From: Halopseudomonas oceani
GTDB lineage: Bacteria > Pseudomonadota > Gammaproteobacteria > Pseudomonadales > Pseudomonadaceae
NCBI RefSeq assembly: GCF_002903165.1
Contig: NZ_PPSK01000008.1
Location: 97,068 to 161,067, forward strand
Direction of reading: 5' to 3'
Length of the DNA: 64,000 nucleotides
The translations under genes and the position numbers were made by a program. Positions 1 to 8,318 of this stretch are shown piece after piece (positions within the stretch are counted from its first letter, which is position 1; each line of letters opens with the position of its first letter). The notes beneath the pieces are model-generated. The model searched no databases. It saw nothing but the letters and a program-made list of their open reading frames with translations, and was not told the origin of the DNA.

Positions 1-203
1 TTCTCTGCGGCGGCGTCGGTCACACCCATCCAGTTCGGCACCATCAGAACCCCAGGGCGGGGCGTGGTCACGGCATCATCAAACACCAGCAGCCCTTCAT
101 AGGGCTGGCCGTCGATTTCGTAGGCCACTGTCTGCACCGTCATATCCGCCTGCACCATACCGGCCAGACCGCTCAACACCAGCGTTGTCAGCGTTCGTTT
201 CAT
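1..203 (-). CDS. Dienelactone hydrolase family protein, N-terminal fragment
   Basis: Only the first ~67 codons are in the window; the rest lies beyond the left edge. The product begins with a short positively charged segment and a hydrophobic stretch ending in MVQA, which looks like a Sec signal peptide. It is followed by a segment (TVAYEIDGQPYEGLLVFDD, then RPGVLMVPNWMGV) typical of the first strands of the dienelactone hydrolase fold in the alpha/beta hydrolase superfamily. The catalytic Cys/Asp/His region is outside the window. The start at 203 is preceded by an AGGAGG-like ribosome site. An ATG four bases upstream is in another frame. Family assignment is by resemblance of the N-terminus only; a periplasmic hydrolase is inferred. 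Confidence 0.6.
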   Translation of the reverse strand, partial: MKRTLTTLVLSGLAGMVQADMTVQTVAYEIDGQPYEGLLVFDDAVTTPRPGVLMVPNWMGVTDAAAE

Positions 204-387
204 TCATGCCTCCTGCGTCATTGGTATAACAAGGTAGCTCAGCATACTCCGCACGCAGACACAGAAAAGGTTCTTTGCGGATTATCAAGGTAAATTCGAT
301 AAGGGAGTTTCCAACGCAATAAACCGCATGCACAGAGGATCGAGTGTGCACTGGGGTTCGTCCCGTTTACGCGGGCGAGTAGCACAG

Positions 388-457
388 ATTTATCGGGAAA
401 AGGAGGCGCAGCATGTCTGAGGAGCGAAGCGACGAGTTCTGCGCCTCCCCGATAAAT
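388..457. repeat. Imperfect hairpin within repeat copy A
   Basis: The arms are 388-411 and 439-457. ATTTATCGGG pairs with CCCGATAAAT and GAGGCGCAG pairs with CTGCGCCTC, with a five-base bulge on the left arm. The loop (412-438) is about 27 bases. This stem-loop has no counterpart in copy B, so it is a copy-specific module. Confidence 0.6.
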
Positions 458-510
458 CGAGCAACGCAGCGAACCCGAAGGGCCGCGTAGCCGGGTGCCC
501 GGGGGGATCG

Positions 511-542
511 CCAAGGGGGGCTGGGCAAGCAGCCCCCCTTGG
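511..542. repeat. Perfect 13-bp hairpin within repeat copy A
   Basis: CCAAGGGGGGCTG (511-523) pairs perfectly with CAGCCCCCCTTGG (530-542) around a GGCAAG loop. The corresponding hairpin in copy B (26951-26982) keeps the same loop and most of the stem, so the structure is conserved between copies. Confidence 0.7.
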
Positions 543-640
543 CTCGCCGTGAAGGCGAAAGGCTGACTTAGCAACAGCGCATGGATAAGACAGAGAACCG
601 AAGGAAGCGGTTATCCCCACAATCCGTGAACAAACACAAA

Positions 641-670
641 AAAGCCCCTGTTCATGAGAACAGGGGCTTT
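641..670 (-). terminator. Rho-independent terminator of the pnt operon
   Basis: A perfect 13-bp stem (AAAGCCCCTGTTC / GAACAGGGGCTTT) with an ATGA loop lies just past the pntB stop codon. On the minus strand it is followed by a T run, the classic intrinsic terminator form. Confidence 0.9.
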
Positions 671-690
671 GCTTGCCGCAGAGGGGCCGA

Positions 691-2118
691 TTAACCGAGC
701 GATTTAACCGCTTCGATCATCTGCACCATGACCTTCTGGGCATCGCCGTACACCATCGAGGTGTTGTCGAGGAAGAACAGCTCGTTCTCGACACCGGAGT
801 AGCCCTTGCCTTGACCACGCTTGACCACATAGGCCTGACGCGCCTGATCGACATTCAAGATCGGCATACCGTAGATCGGGCTGGACTTGCGGGTACGTGC
901 TGCCGGGTTGACCACGTCGTTGGCACCCAGAACGATGGCGACATCGGCCTGTGCAAACTCTTCGTTGATGTCTTCCAGGTCATAAATGATGTCGTACGGT
1001 ACGCCAGCCTCGGCCAACAGCACGTTCATATGACCCGGCATACGACCGGCAACCGGGTGAATCGCGAAGCTGACTTCCACACCCTGCTTTTGCAGCAGTT
1101 TGACGAATTCGTACAGCTTGTGCTGCGCCTGAGCGACCGCCAGACCATAGCCCGGAACGATGACAACCTTGTTGGCGTAGAACATCGAGATCGCCGCATC
1201 GGATGCATCACACGACTTCATGGTGCCCTGAATTTCGCCATCAGAGCCATCGTCCTCACCACCGAAGTCGCTGAAGATAATGTTGCTGACATGGCGGTTC
1301 ATCGCCTTGGCCATCATCAGCGTCAACAGCGTACCGGCAGAGCCGACTACGGTACCCGCGATGATCATCGCCGGGTTCTGCAGCACGAAACCCTCGAACG
1401 CAACCGCCAGGCCGGTAAAAGCGTTGTACAGCGAGATCACAACCGGCATATCCGCACCGCCGATTGGCGTAGTCAGCAGTACACCCAACGCCAGAGCAAC
1501 GGCAAAGAACACCAGGATCAGCAGAACCGGAGTCTCTTCTGCGCCGACGATAGCCATCACGGTAACCACCGCACCGACGAACAGCGCAGCCCCCAGCAGC
1601 GAGGCGTTGACGTATTGATGCTTGGACAAACGCCAGGCCTTATTCATCCGGCCATCGAGCTTCGCCCATGCGATCAGCGAGCCAGACAGCGCAACCGCGC
1701 CGATCAGGCCGCCAAGAATCGCCAGTATGGTTACCACGGGGCCATGGGCCAGCGCATTGCCCGACAGCAACTCAGTGGCAGCGATCGCAGCGGCAGCACC
1801 ACCGCCCATGCCGTTATACAGCGCAACCATCTGCGGCATGTCGGTCATGGCGACGCGTTTGCCGCTGATCCACGCCCAACCAATACCCAGTGCCAGCGCG
1901 ATAACCAGCAGGATCAGGTTGGTGGTCAGGTGCGGTTCGGCGCGTGCGCTGACATCAAAGCCGTACAGAAACGCGGCAGCAACGGCCAGCACCATACCAC
2001 CACCGGCAACAACAATACCGGACCGAGCGGTAACCGGGCTGGCCATGCGCTTGAGGCCATAAAGGAATAGAAATGCTGCGACAAAGTAGGCCGCGTCAAT
2101 CAAAAAAGAACTGAACAT
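691..2118 (-). CDS. pntB: NAD(P) transhydrogenase subunit beta
   Basis: 475 residues, full length for PntB. It supplies the membrane domain II and the NADP(H)-binding domain III of the proton-translocating transhydrogenase, which reduces NADP+ with NADH using the proton gradient. The N-terminal ~260 residues are a run of hydrophobic helices in the inner membrane. The C-terminal part has the conserved VPGYGLAVAQAQ nucleotide loop and the GANDVVNPAA segment, both characteristic of domain III. It is the third gene of pntAA-pntAB-pntB, seven bases after pntAB, and ends at a strong terminator. Start ATG at 2118. Confidence 0.97.
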   Translation of the reverse strand: MFSSFLIDAAYFVAAFLFLYGLKRMASPVTARSGIVVAGGGMVLAVAAAFLYGFDVSARAEPHLTTNLILLVIALALGIGWAWISGKRVAMTDMPQMVALYNGMGGGAAAAIAATELLSGNALAHGPVVTILAILGGLIGAVALSGSLIAWAKLDGRMNKAWRLSKHQYVNASLLGAALFVGAVVTVMAIVGAEETPVLLILVFFAVALALGVLLTTPIGGADMPVVISLYNAFTGLAVAFEGFVLQNPAMIIAGTVVGSAGTLLTLMMAKAMNRHVSNIIFSDFGGEDDGSDGEIQGTMKSCDASDAAISMFYANKVVIVPGYGLAVAQAQHKLYEFVKLLQKQGVEVSFAIHPVAGRMPGHMNVLLAEAGVPYDIIYDLEDINEEFAQADVAIVLGANDVVNPAARTRKSSPIYGMPILNVDQARQAYVVKRGQGKGYSGVENELFFLDNTSMVYGDAQKVMVQMIEAVKSLG

Positions 2119-2125
2119 GGTCTAC

Positions 2126-2446
2126 TTACTCCTTGTCCGCACCGGATGCTTTGTTGGTCGGCTTGAACATTTCAAGCATGCGCTCGGTGACTACATAACC
2201 ACCGGCAGCGTTACCCGCGCCCAGCAGAACACCAACAAAACCGATCACCTGCTCCAGCGTGGAACCGGCATTCAGCAGCGCCCACATCGCGCCAACAACC
2301 ACGATACCGTGAATGAAGTTAGAGCCCGACATCAGCGGGGTGTGCAGAATGGCCGGAACGCGGCCGATGATTTCATAGCCGGTAAATGCGGCCAGCAAAA
2401 AGATATACAGGGCAACAAAGCCTGTAATGGTAGTTGTCATTTCCAT
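2126..2446 (-). CDS. pntAB: NAD(P) transhydrogenase subunit alpha part 2 (membrane part)
   Basis: About 106 residues with three to four hydrophobic helices (ITGFVALYIFLLAAFTGYE, then FIHGIVVVGAMWALL, then VIGFVGVLLGAGNAAGGYVV). This is the membrane half of the alpha subunit, encoded separately as is usual in Pseudomonas. The frame stays open upstream, but the ATG at 2446 (MEMTTT) fits the family and sits about eight bases after a GAGGACGG ribosome site that overlaps the pntAA stop region. Another ATG two codons further in (2440) is possible. It works as a complex with PntAA and PntB in the inner membrane. Confidence 0.93.
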   Translation of the reverse strand: MEMTTTITGFVALYIFLLAAFTGYEIIGRVPAILHTPLMSGSNFIHGIVVVGAMWALLNAGSTLEQVIGFVGVLLGAGNAAGGYVVTERMLEMFKPTNKASGADKE

Positions 2447-2456
2447 CAAACCGTCC

Positions 2457-3581
2457 TCAGGCCAGCTGTTCGACAGCGGTGCGCGCTGCCTCATTGCGAA
2501 TTTCACCGTCGTGGGTCAGTACCGAGCGAGCCAGCACCTCATCTTCCCAATCCAGCGACAGCTCGCCTTCCTTGACCATCAGGCCAACCAGAGCCAACAG
2601 GTTGCGGGAATAGAGTTCAGAGGCGTGCTCAGCCAGGTGACTGGCGATGTTCAGCGGCGCAACGATGGTCGCCGGACCGACTTCAACAGTATCGCCGGGC
2701 TGGGTCAGCGGCGTATTGCCACCACCTTCTGCGGCCAGATCAATGATCACCGAGCCGCTCTTCATGCCCATGATCTGCTCTTCGGTCAGAATCTTGGGGC
2801 TCGGCTTGCCCGGGATGGAGGCCGTGGTGATGATGGCATCAGCTTGCTGCACATGACGTGTCAGCACATCATTGACCTGCTTCTGCTCTTCAGCAGTCAG
2901 CTCGCGGGCATAACCGCCCTCGCCTACTGCCGATACGCCGGTATCGACGAACTTGCCGCCAACCGACTGCACCTGTTCGCGTACTTCAGGACGTACGTCG
3001 TAGCCTTCGATCATTGCACCAAGACGCTTGGCAGTCGCCAGTGCCTGCAGACCGGCGACACCGGCCCCCATGACCAGAATCTTGGCCGGACGCAGGGAAC
3101 CCACAGCGGTGGTCATCATCGGCAGGATGCGATGCAGGTGGGTACCCGCCATCAATGCCGCGTAGTAGCCAGCCAATGCGGCCTGAGACGATAGCGCATC
3201 CATTGCCTGAGCCCGGGTAATACGGGGAATCAGCTCCATCGCAAAACAGGTGATACGTTTGTCACGCAGCGCTTTTACGATTTCAGGCTCGCGTTGGGCG
3301 TAAATGAAGCAGCACAGGATGGAGCCTTCCGGCATTTCCTGAATGTCTTCCAACGACGGGGCCTGCACTCGGAAGAACAGTCGGGTCTCGGCTGGTGCCG
3401 GCGCGACAGCGGCGCCCGCCTGAGTGAAATCGTTATCGGGAATTCGGGCCGCCAGACCGGCTCCGGGTTCAACGCAGGGCTCGATGCCGAGTTTCTGCAA
3501 CTTGGCAACAACTGCGGGAACCAACGCCACACGCTTTTCGTGGCGCCGGGTCTCTTTTGCAACATACAAACTGATAGCCAT
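2457..3581 (-). CDS. pntAA: NAD(P) transhydrogenase subunit alpha part 1 (NAD-binding)
   Basis: 374 residues from MAISLYVAKE; a longer open frame reaches 3620, but the ATG at 3581 has a GGAGTGACC ribosome site and matches the usual N-terminus. This is the soluble domain I that binds NAD(H), related to alanine dehydrogenase. The N-terminus has the RRVALVP-type segment (KRVALVPAVV), and the Rossmann loop MGAGVAGLQALATAKRLGA occurs mid-protein, followed by the acidic YDVRPEV segment. First gene of the pnt operon. It lies 73 bases downstream of the oppositely unrelated metalloprotein gene on the same strand, so read-through from that gene is possible. Confidence 0.96.
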   Translation of the reverse strand: MAISLYVAKETRRHEKRVALVPAVVAKLQKLGIEPCVEPGAGLAARIPDNDFTQAGAAVAPAPAETRLFFRVQAPSLEDIQEMPEGSILCCFIYAQREPEIVKALRDKRITCFAMELIPRITRAQAMDALSSQAALAGYYAALMAGTHLHRILPMMTTAVGSLRPAKILVMGAGVAGLQALATAKRLGAMIEGYDVRPEVREQVQSVGGKFVDTGVSAVGEGGYARELTAEEQKQVNDVLTRHVQQADAIITTASIPGKPSPKILTEEQIMGMKSGSVIIDLAAEGGGNTPLTQPGDTVEVGPATIVAPLNIASHLAEHASELYSRNLLALVGLMVKEGELSLDWEDEVLARSVLTHDGEIRNEAARTAVEQLA

Positions 3582-3654
3582 GGTCACTCCTGGAAACAGA
3601 ACGCGCGAAGGATACAACAACTTGCAACAGAAAGCGCATCACTTCCGAGACGAT

Positions 3655-4497
3655 TCAGGACTTTGTTCCAAGCATATTGATCGCGTCAAACTCCTGCTGA
3701 ACCGCTTGCATCAGCCTTTGATTGTCGTGCTGCCAGGGATGAAAATCGTCACGATAAAAGTCACGATAGGCGCTCCAAAGCCCCGAAAAGAAGCCATTCC
3801 GCCCCCAAAGCCAGCGTATGCCTCGGTACCAGGTGCCCACATCACTGAGCCGACCGTCACGCTTCAACATGTGCCAGACGCCGCGGGTAACATCGCGCAG
3901 AAAGAAGAAGGTCGATAGCCGCATTGCCCTGCGTAGCTGCGCACGGTCTCCACACACTTGCATATATAGATCAAAGGCGACCGCCTTGTGTTCGGTCTCC
4001 TCCAGTGCGTGCCAACGCCACACCTGACGCATGGGTTCGATAGCCCCGTCAAACCAGCGCATTTCGCGCAACACCGCATCAGCCATGATCGCGGTGAAAT
4101 GTTCCATTGCCACGGTATTTGCCAGACGGCGCTCTGGCGTGAAGTGTTTGTTGGCAAAGCGAATACGTTGACGAACGGGTTCCGTTAAAGCCTTGACGTC
4201 GTAACCCTGTTCTTCAAGCAGGCGGTTGTATTCGATGTGTTCACGGCTGTGATGCCCTTCCTGACCGATGAAGCCCTTGATCAGCTCACGCTGCCTCGGG
4301 TCTTCGACACGATCACGAAAGTAACGTACCGAATCGATGAAAAAGCGCTCACCGTCCGGAAACAGGATCGACATTGAATTGAAGAAATGGCTCTTGAACG
4401 GGTCACCGCCGTGCCAGTGCTTTGGCAACGGGTTCGGCAACTCGAAGTCGATACGACGAGGATGGATAGCCAGGTCGTCTGGGGTTGCTGCGGTCAT
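3655..4497 (-). CDS. Metal-dependent hydrolase-like protein (PF10118 type)
   Basis: 280 residues, matching the PF10118 'predicted metal-dependent hydrolase' family by overall pattern. It has the helical, ferritin-like arrangement with candidate metal ligands: E80 and H83/H87 in GQEGHHSREH, E132-H133 in AMEHFTA, and H163/E166/E167/H170 in WHALEETEHKAVAFD. The spacing resembles a carboxylate-bridged dinuclear centre, so an oxygenase-like activity is as plausible as hydrolysis. No signal peptide, so it is probably cytoplasmic. Substrate unknown. It is divergent from the AGCS symporter gene (198-base gap) and upstream of pntAA on the same strand. Confidence 0.8.
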   Translation of the reverse strand: MTAATPDDLAIHPRRIDFELPNPLPKHWHGGDPFKSHFFNSMSILFPDGERFFIDSVRYFRDRVEDPRQRELIKGFIGQEGHHSREHIEYNRLLEEQGYDVKALTEPVRQRIRFANKHFTPERRLANTVAMEHFTAIMADAVLREMRWFDGAIEPMRQVWRWHALEETEHKAVAFDLYMQVCGDRAQLRRAMRLSTFFFLRDVTRGVWHMLKRDGRLSDVGTWYRGIRWLWGRNGFFSGLWSAYRDFYRDDFHPWQHDNQRLMQAVQQEFDAINMLGTKS

Positions 4498-4695
4498 GAC
4501 TCACCTCTTAATGCGCTGCGCTGTTGTTATCTGTTTTGCGTGGACATTGATGTGATTAAGGCATCTTCGACCTATTCAGGAGAATTGACAATGCATATTT
4601 TCAACTGACCAGGACTGGCGACAGGCGGCTGAGCCACTACAGTTACCCGTAACAATCTGTTTCAACACCGATACCAATAACCATGGGGGAACGCT

Positions 4696-6108
4696 ATGAA
4701 CGCGGTGATAGACGCTCTAAATACTGTCTTCTGGGGATACATCCTGATCTACGGCCTGCTGGCTGTGGGCGTGTTCTTTACCATCCGCCTGGGCGCGCTG
4801 CAATTTCTGCACTTTGGCGAAATGATTCGCTCGCTGCTGGGCTCGCGGGAAAGTGACAAGTCAGGTATTTCGCCCTTTCAGGCACTATGCACGAGCCTTG
4901 CTTCGCGTGTCGGTACCGGCAACATCGCCGGTGTGGCCGTCGCGCTGTATCTGGGCGGAGCTGGCGCTATCTTCTGGATGTGGATGGTTGCTTTGGTTGG
5001 CATGGCAACCGCCTATGCCGAGAGCACGCTGGCCCAGCTTTACAAGGTACGAGACGGCCAGGGCCAGTACCGCGGTGGCCCGGCCTTTTACCTGGCCAAG
5101 GGGCTAAAGGCGCCGTGGGCGGGGAGTATCTTTTCTATCTGCCTGATCATTTCATTTGGTTTGGTATTCAACGCCGTTCAGGCCAACTCCATAGCCGACG
5201 CCATGGAGGGTGCCTTTGGGTTCAACAAACTGGTTGTCGGTGTCGCCATTGCCGCAGTCGCCGGGCTGGTCATCTTCGGTGGCTTGCGATCGATTGCTCG
5301 CTTTGCCGAGTTTGTTGTTCCTTTTATGGCTGCGGCCTACGTACTGATGGCACTGGTGGTGCTGGCGATGAATTATTCCGAGGTGCCGGGGGTGCTGGCG
5401 ACCATCGTCAAAAGCGCCTTTGGTCTGGAAGAAGCGGCCGGCGGCGTCGCTGGCTCGGTAACCGCCGCCATGCTCAATGGCATCAAGCGCGGCCTGTTTT
5501 CCAACGAAGCCGGGATGGGGTCCGCGCCTAATGTCGCAGCGACAGCCACACCTACGCCCCACCACCCCTCATCCCAGGGCTTTGTGCAGGCCACCGGGGT
5601 ATTTATCGACACACTGGTGATCTGTACCGCTACGGCGGTGATGATCCTGCTTTCAGGTGTACTTGAGCCGGGCAACGGCGTGACCGGTACCCAGCTGACC
5701 CAGCTCGCGCTGGAAACGCATATCGGTGATGCCGGTCGCTATTTCATCGCGTTCGCGATCCTGTTCTTCGCCTTCACCTCTATCGTCGCGAACTACTCGT
5801 ATGCGGAAAACGCGATGGTCTATCTGGGGCTCGGCGGCAAGCTGGGTATGCTGTCGCTACGCTGCGCCGCATTGGCGATGGTCGTCTGGGGTGCCTATCA
5901 GGCGGTCGGCACGGTCTTCAATGCGGCCGATGCCTCAATGGGGCTGATGGCGACCATCAACCTGATTGGTATCGTGCTGCTGTCCGGCACCGTCGCCAAG
6001 CTGACCAAGGATTACCTTGCCCAGCGCAAGGAAGGCCTAGTGCCGCACTTCAAGGCAACAGATTATCCGGAACTGGAACACAAGATTGACCGGGACATCT
6101 GGTCGTAA
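4696..6108 (+). CDS. AGCS-family sodium:alanine/glycine symporter
   Basis: 470 residues, about eleven hydrophobic segments, and the family signatures of the alanine-or-glycine:cation symporters: the SGISPFQALCTSLASRVGTG segment near residue 56-75, GNIAGVAVAL after it, and the FSNEAGMGSAPNVAATA segment mid-protein. It imports a small neutral amino acid with Na+ (or H+) across the inner membrane. The start at 4696 follows GGGGGAACGCT, a good ribosome site. I looked for a glycine riboswitch in the 198-base leader because such elements often precede this family, and saw none. It is a single gene ending at a strong hairpin. Confidence 0.93.
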   Translation: MNAVIDALNTVFWGYILIYGLLAVGVFFTIRLGALQFLHFGEMIRSLLGSRESDKSGISPFQALCTSLASRVGTGNIAGVAVALYLGGAGAIFWMWMVALVGMATAYAESTLAQLYKVRDGQGQYRGGPAFYLAKGLKAPWAGSIFSICLIISFGLVFNAVQANSIADAMEGAFGFNKLVVGVAIAAVAGLVIFGGLRSIARFAEFVVPFMAAAYVLMALVVLAMNYSEVPGVLATIVKSAFGLEEAAGGVAGSVTAAMLNGIKRGLFSNEAGMGSAPNVAATATPTPHHPSSQGFVQATGVFIDTLVICTATAVMILLSGVLEPGNGVTGTQLTQLALETHIGDAGRYFIAFAILFFAFTSIVANYSYAENAMVYLGLGGKLGMLSLRCAALAMVVWGAYQAVGTVFNAADASMGLMATINLIGIVLLSGTVAKLTKDYLAQRKEGLVPHFKATDYPELEHKIDRDIWS

Positions 6109-6115
6109 CGACGTA

Positions 6116-6151
6116 CTGACCTGACCCGGGATGCCCCCCGGGTCAGGTCAG
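6116..6151. terminator. Bidirectional hairpin between convergent genes
   Basis: A perfect 15-bp stem (6116-6130 with 6137-6151; CTGACCTGACCCGGG and its complement) lies between the symporter and the convergent SDR gene. Its right arm overlaps the SDR stop codon. There is no strong T run on either side, so termination is probable rather than certain. Confidence 0.7.
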
Positions 6152-6933
6152 CCCTTGATCTCCTGCAGCGAGTTACCGCCGTCCACTACCAGCATCTGGC
6201 CAGTCATGTAGCTACAACCCTCGCTGGCCAGAAACAGCGCCACGCGCGCCACCTCGTCTGGCCGTCCCGGCCGTCCGATCGGCGTATGCCGCCCTGCTTC
6301 GAGTTCTGCAGGCAAACTCGATGGGGTGTGAATCCAGCCGGGTGCAATGGCATTGACTGTAATCCCCTGCCCAGCCACTTCGTGGGCGATGGAACGGGTC
6401 AGCCCGACCATCGCTGACTTGGCAGCACTGTACCCAGCCGTGCCCGGGAAGGTCACCAGCGGACCGGTCACCGAAGCAATATTGATCACCCGACCAAAAC
6501 CGGCAGCCAGCATGTGCGTTAGCACCGGCTGACTGACATGCACGCAGGTATTGAGGTTGAGGTCAATCTCGCGCTGCCAGTGCTCAAACGCCATACGGTG
6601 AAACAGGTCGCCAATCGGCGCTTCAATACCCGATTGGGACATACCGGCATTGTTGACCAGCACATCGATCCGCCCGAATTGCTCGATAACCTGATCGACC
6701 AGCTCGGCGGCCTGCTCCGGGTGGGTCAGATCAGCCACCACCGCCAAGCTGCGCAACCGATCCGGGTCCAGTTCGTTCTGCCGCTGAAAAATGCGATTGG
6801 TCGTTGAGGTCAATACAACCGTTGCACCTGCGGCATGAAACATTCTTGCGATGGCGAAGCCGATACCGTCGGCACTGCCAGCGCCGGTGACCAGGGCCAC
6901 GCGGCCCCGGAGATCCGTCATGTCGTGCGGCAT
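6148..6933 (-). CDS. SDR-family NAD(P)-dependent oxidoreductase
   Basis: About 261 residues, a classical short-chain dehydrogenase. It has the cofactor loop TGAGSADGIG near the N-terminus, the NNAG motif (VLVNNAGMS), the catalytic Ser in IASVTG, the YSAAK active site, and the PGWIHTP segment. It ends with the usual C-terminal MLVVDGG. The substrate cannot be told from sequence. The chosen ATG (6933) overlaps the cysS stop as TGATG, so the two are translationally coupled. A GTG one codon upstream or the ATG at MTDLRGR are alternatives. Third gene of glnS-cysS-SDR. Confidence 0.9.
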   Translation of the reverse strand: MPHDMTDLRGRVALVTGAGSADGIGFAIARMFHAAGATVVLTSTTNRIFQRQNELDPDRLRSLAVVADLTHPEQAAELVDQVIEQFGRIDVLVNNAGMSQSGIEAPIGDLFHRMAFEHWQREIDLNLNTCVHVSQPVLTHMLAAGFGRVINIASVTGPLVTFPGTAGYSAAKSAMVGLTRSIAHEVAGQGITVNAIAPGWIHTPSSLPAELEAGRHTPIGRPGRPDEVARVALFLASEGCSYMTGQMLVVDGGNSLQEIKG

Positions 6934-8318
6934 CACTCAGCCAGCCGCCAAGTGGTACCACCCTTGCCGTCTTCAAGTACGACGCCCATGGCGGTCAACT
7001 GGTCGCGGATACGATCAGACTCCCCCCAGTTCTTGTCGGCACGGGCCTGCAGACGCGCTGCAATCAGCGCTTCAACCTCGGCGGCGTCAACCTTACCGGC
7101 AGCGCCAGCCTGCAGGAAGGCTTCAGGCTCCAGCTGCAGCAAGCCCAGCACTTCGGCCAACTGACGCAAACGTGCAGCCAAGGCGGCCGCCGCTTCCGCA
7201 TCAGATTCTTTCAGGCGGTTGACCTCACGCACCATTTCAAACAGTACTGCGCAGGCTTCCGGGGTATTGAAGTCGTCGTCCATCGACGCAGCAAAACGCT
7301 CAGCGAAGGCGTCACCACCGGCAGGCACCGCGTCGGGCAGGCCTTTGAGTGCGTTATAGAACCGCTCCAGTGCGCCCTTGGCTTCCTTGAGGTTGTCTTC
7401 GGAATAGTTGATGGCGCTGCGGTAGTGGCTGGAGACCAGCAGATAGCGAACCACCTCAGGATGATACTTTTCCAGCACCTCGCGAATGGTGAAAAAGTTG
7501 CCCAGACTCTTGGACATCTTCTCGCCGTCGACACGCACCGCGCCCGCGTGCATCCAGGCGGCGGCGTACAGCTCGCCGGTCGCCGCTTCGCTCTGGGCGA
7601 TTTCGTTCTCGTGGTGCGGGAACACCAGATCCGGGCCACCGCCGTGGATATCAAAGGTGTTGCCCAGGCAGCAGGTCGACATGACCGAGCATTCGATGTG
7701 CCAGCCCGGACGTCCTTCGCCCCAGGGCGAGCTCCAGCTCGGCTCACCCGGCTTGGCGGCTTTCCACAGAACAAAGTCGAGCGGGTCCTGCTTGGCTTCG
7801 TCTACCTCGATGCGCGCGCCGATCTTCAGGTCTTCGATCTTGCGGCGCGACAGCTTGCCGTAACCTTCGAACTTGCCAACGCGGTAATAAACGTCGCCAT
7901 TACCCGGTGCGTAGGCATAGCCCTTGTCGATCAGCGTCTGAATCATGGCGAACATGCCGTCGATGTGCTGACTGGCGCGCGGCTCCTGATCCGGGCGCAG
8001 CACGTTCAGACGGGCTTCGTCTTCATGCATTGCTGCAATCATGCGCTCGGTCAGTTGCTGAAAGGTCTCACCGTTTTCATTTGCGCGCTTGATGATCTTG
8101 TCGTCGATATCCGTGATATTGCGCACGTAGGTGAGGTCATAGCCGCGGTGGCGAAACCAGCGCGCCACCACGTCAAACGCAACCATCACGCGCGCATGAC
8201 CGATATGGCAGAAGTCATACACGGTCATACCGCAGACATACATGCGCACCTGATTGTCGACCAGCGGCTTGAATGGCTCCTTGGTCTTGGTCAGGGTGTT
8301 GTAGAGTGCGAGCGCCAT
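6933..8318 (-). CDS. cysS: Cysteinyl-tRNA synthetase
   Basis: 461 residues, standard length. This class I aminoacyl-tRNA synthetase charges tRNA-Cys. The HIGH motif appears in CHIGHARV and the KMSKS motif in [10 protein letters not shown]. The zinc-binding residues are visible as Cys in VCGMTVYD, Cys in IECSVM, and the HHENE segment. Start ATG at 8318 overlaps the glnS stop (TGATG), indicating coupled translation. The glnS-cysS order is the usual Pseudomonas arrangement. Confidence 0.98.
   Translation of the reverse strand: MALALYNTLTKTKEPFKPLVDNQVRMYVCGMTVYDFCHIGHARVMVAFDVVARWFRHRGYDLTYVRNITDIDDKIIKRANENGETFQQLTERMIAAMHEDEARLNVLRPDQEPRASQHIDGMFAMIQTLIDKGYAYAPGNGDVYYRVGKFEGYGKLSRRKIEDLKIGARIEVDEAKQDPLDFVLWKAAKPGEPSWSSPWGEGRPGWHIECSVMSTCCLGNTFDIHGGGPDLVFPHHENEIAQSEAATGELYAAAWMHAGAVRVDGEKMSKSLGNFFTIREVLEKYHPEVVRYLLVSSHYRSAINYSEDNLKEAKGALERFYNALKGLPDAVPAGGDAFAERFAASMDDDFNTPEACAVLFEMVREVNRLKESDAEAAAALAARLRQLAEVLGLLQLEPEAFLQAGAAGKVDAAEVEALIAARLQARADKNWGESDRIRDQLTAMGVVLEDGKGGTTWRLAE

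Larger units (their letters stand above)
361..560. repeat. Dispersed intergenic repeat, copy A
   Basis: This region shares two blocks with copy B at 26841-27001. Block 1 (458-499) matches 26899-26941 of copy B only after reverse complementing, with about one mismatch and one indel. Block 2 (500-548) matches 26940-26988 in the same orientation at 44 of 49 positions. The right end (GGCTCGCC followed by AAGGCGAAA) is shared with copy B, and the left end (GTTTACGCGGGCGAGT) weakly resembles its inverse. Similar sequences recur in Pseudomonas intergenic regions as far as I recall; this was not checked by search. Confidence 0.75.
204..690. other. Intergenic region carrying a dispersed repeat and hairpins
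   Basis: No convincing gene lies here. From about 361 to 560 it holds copy A of a dispersed repeat (listed separately), and 641-670 is the pntB terminator. A short dyad TGCACA...TGTGCA sits at 329-334/345-350. Open frames across 239-574 on the minus strand read through the repeat and have low-complexity translations, so they are not called. Confidence 0.6.

Noticed and set aside
239..574. 111-codon minus-strand frame and overlapping frames near 390-620
   Set aside because: They read through the dispersed repeat and have low-complexity, non-protein-like translations.
673..2070. Open frame on the plus strand across pntB (465 codons)
   Set aside because: It is antisense to a full-length pntB with all family motifs; its translation is rich in Arg/His/Gln typical of shadow frames in GC-rich DNA.
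4498..4695. Possible glycine riboswitch before the AGCS symporter
   Set aside because: No conserved aptamer segments were visible in the 198-base leader.
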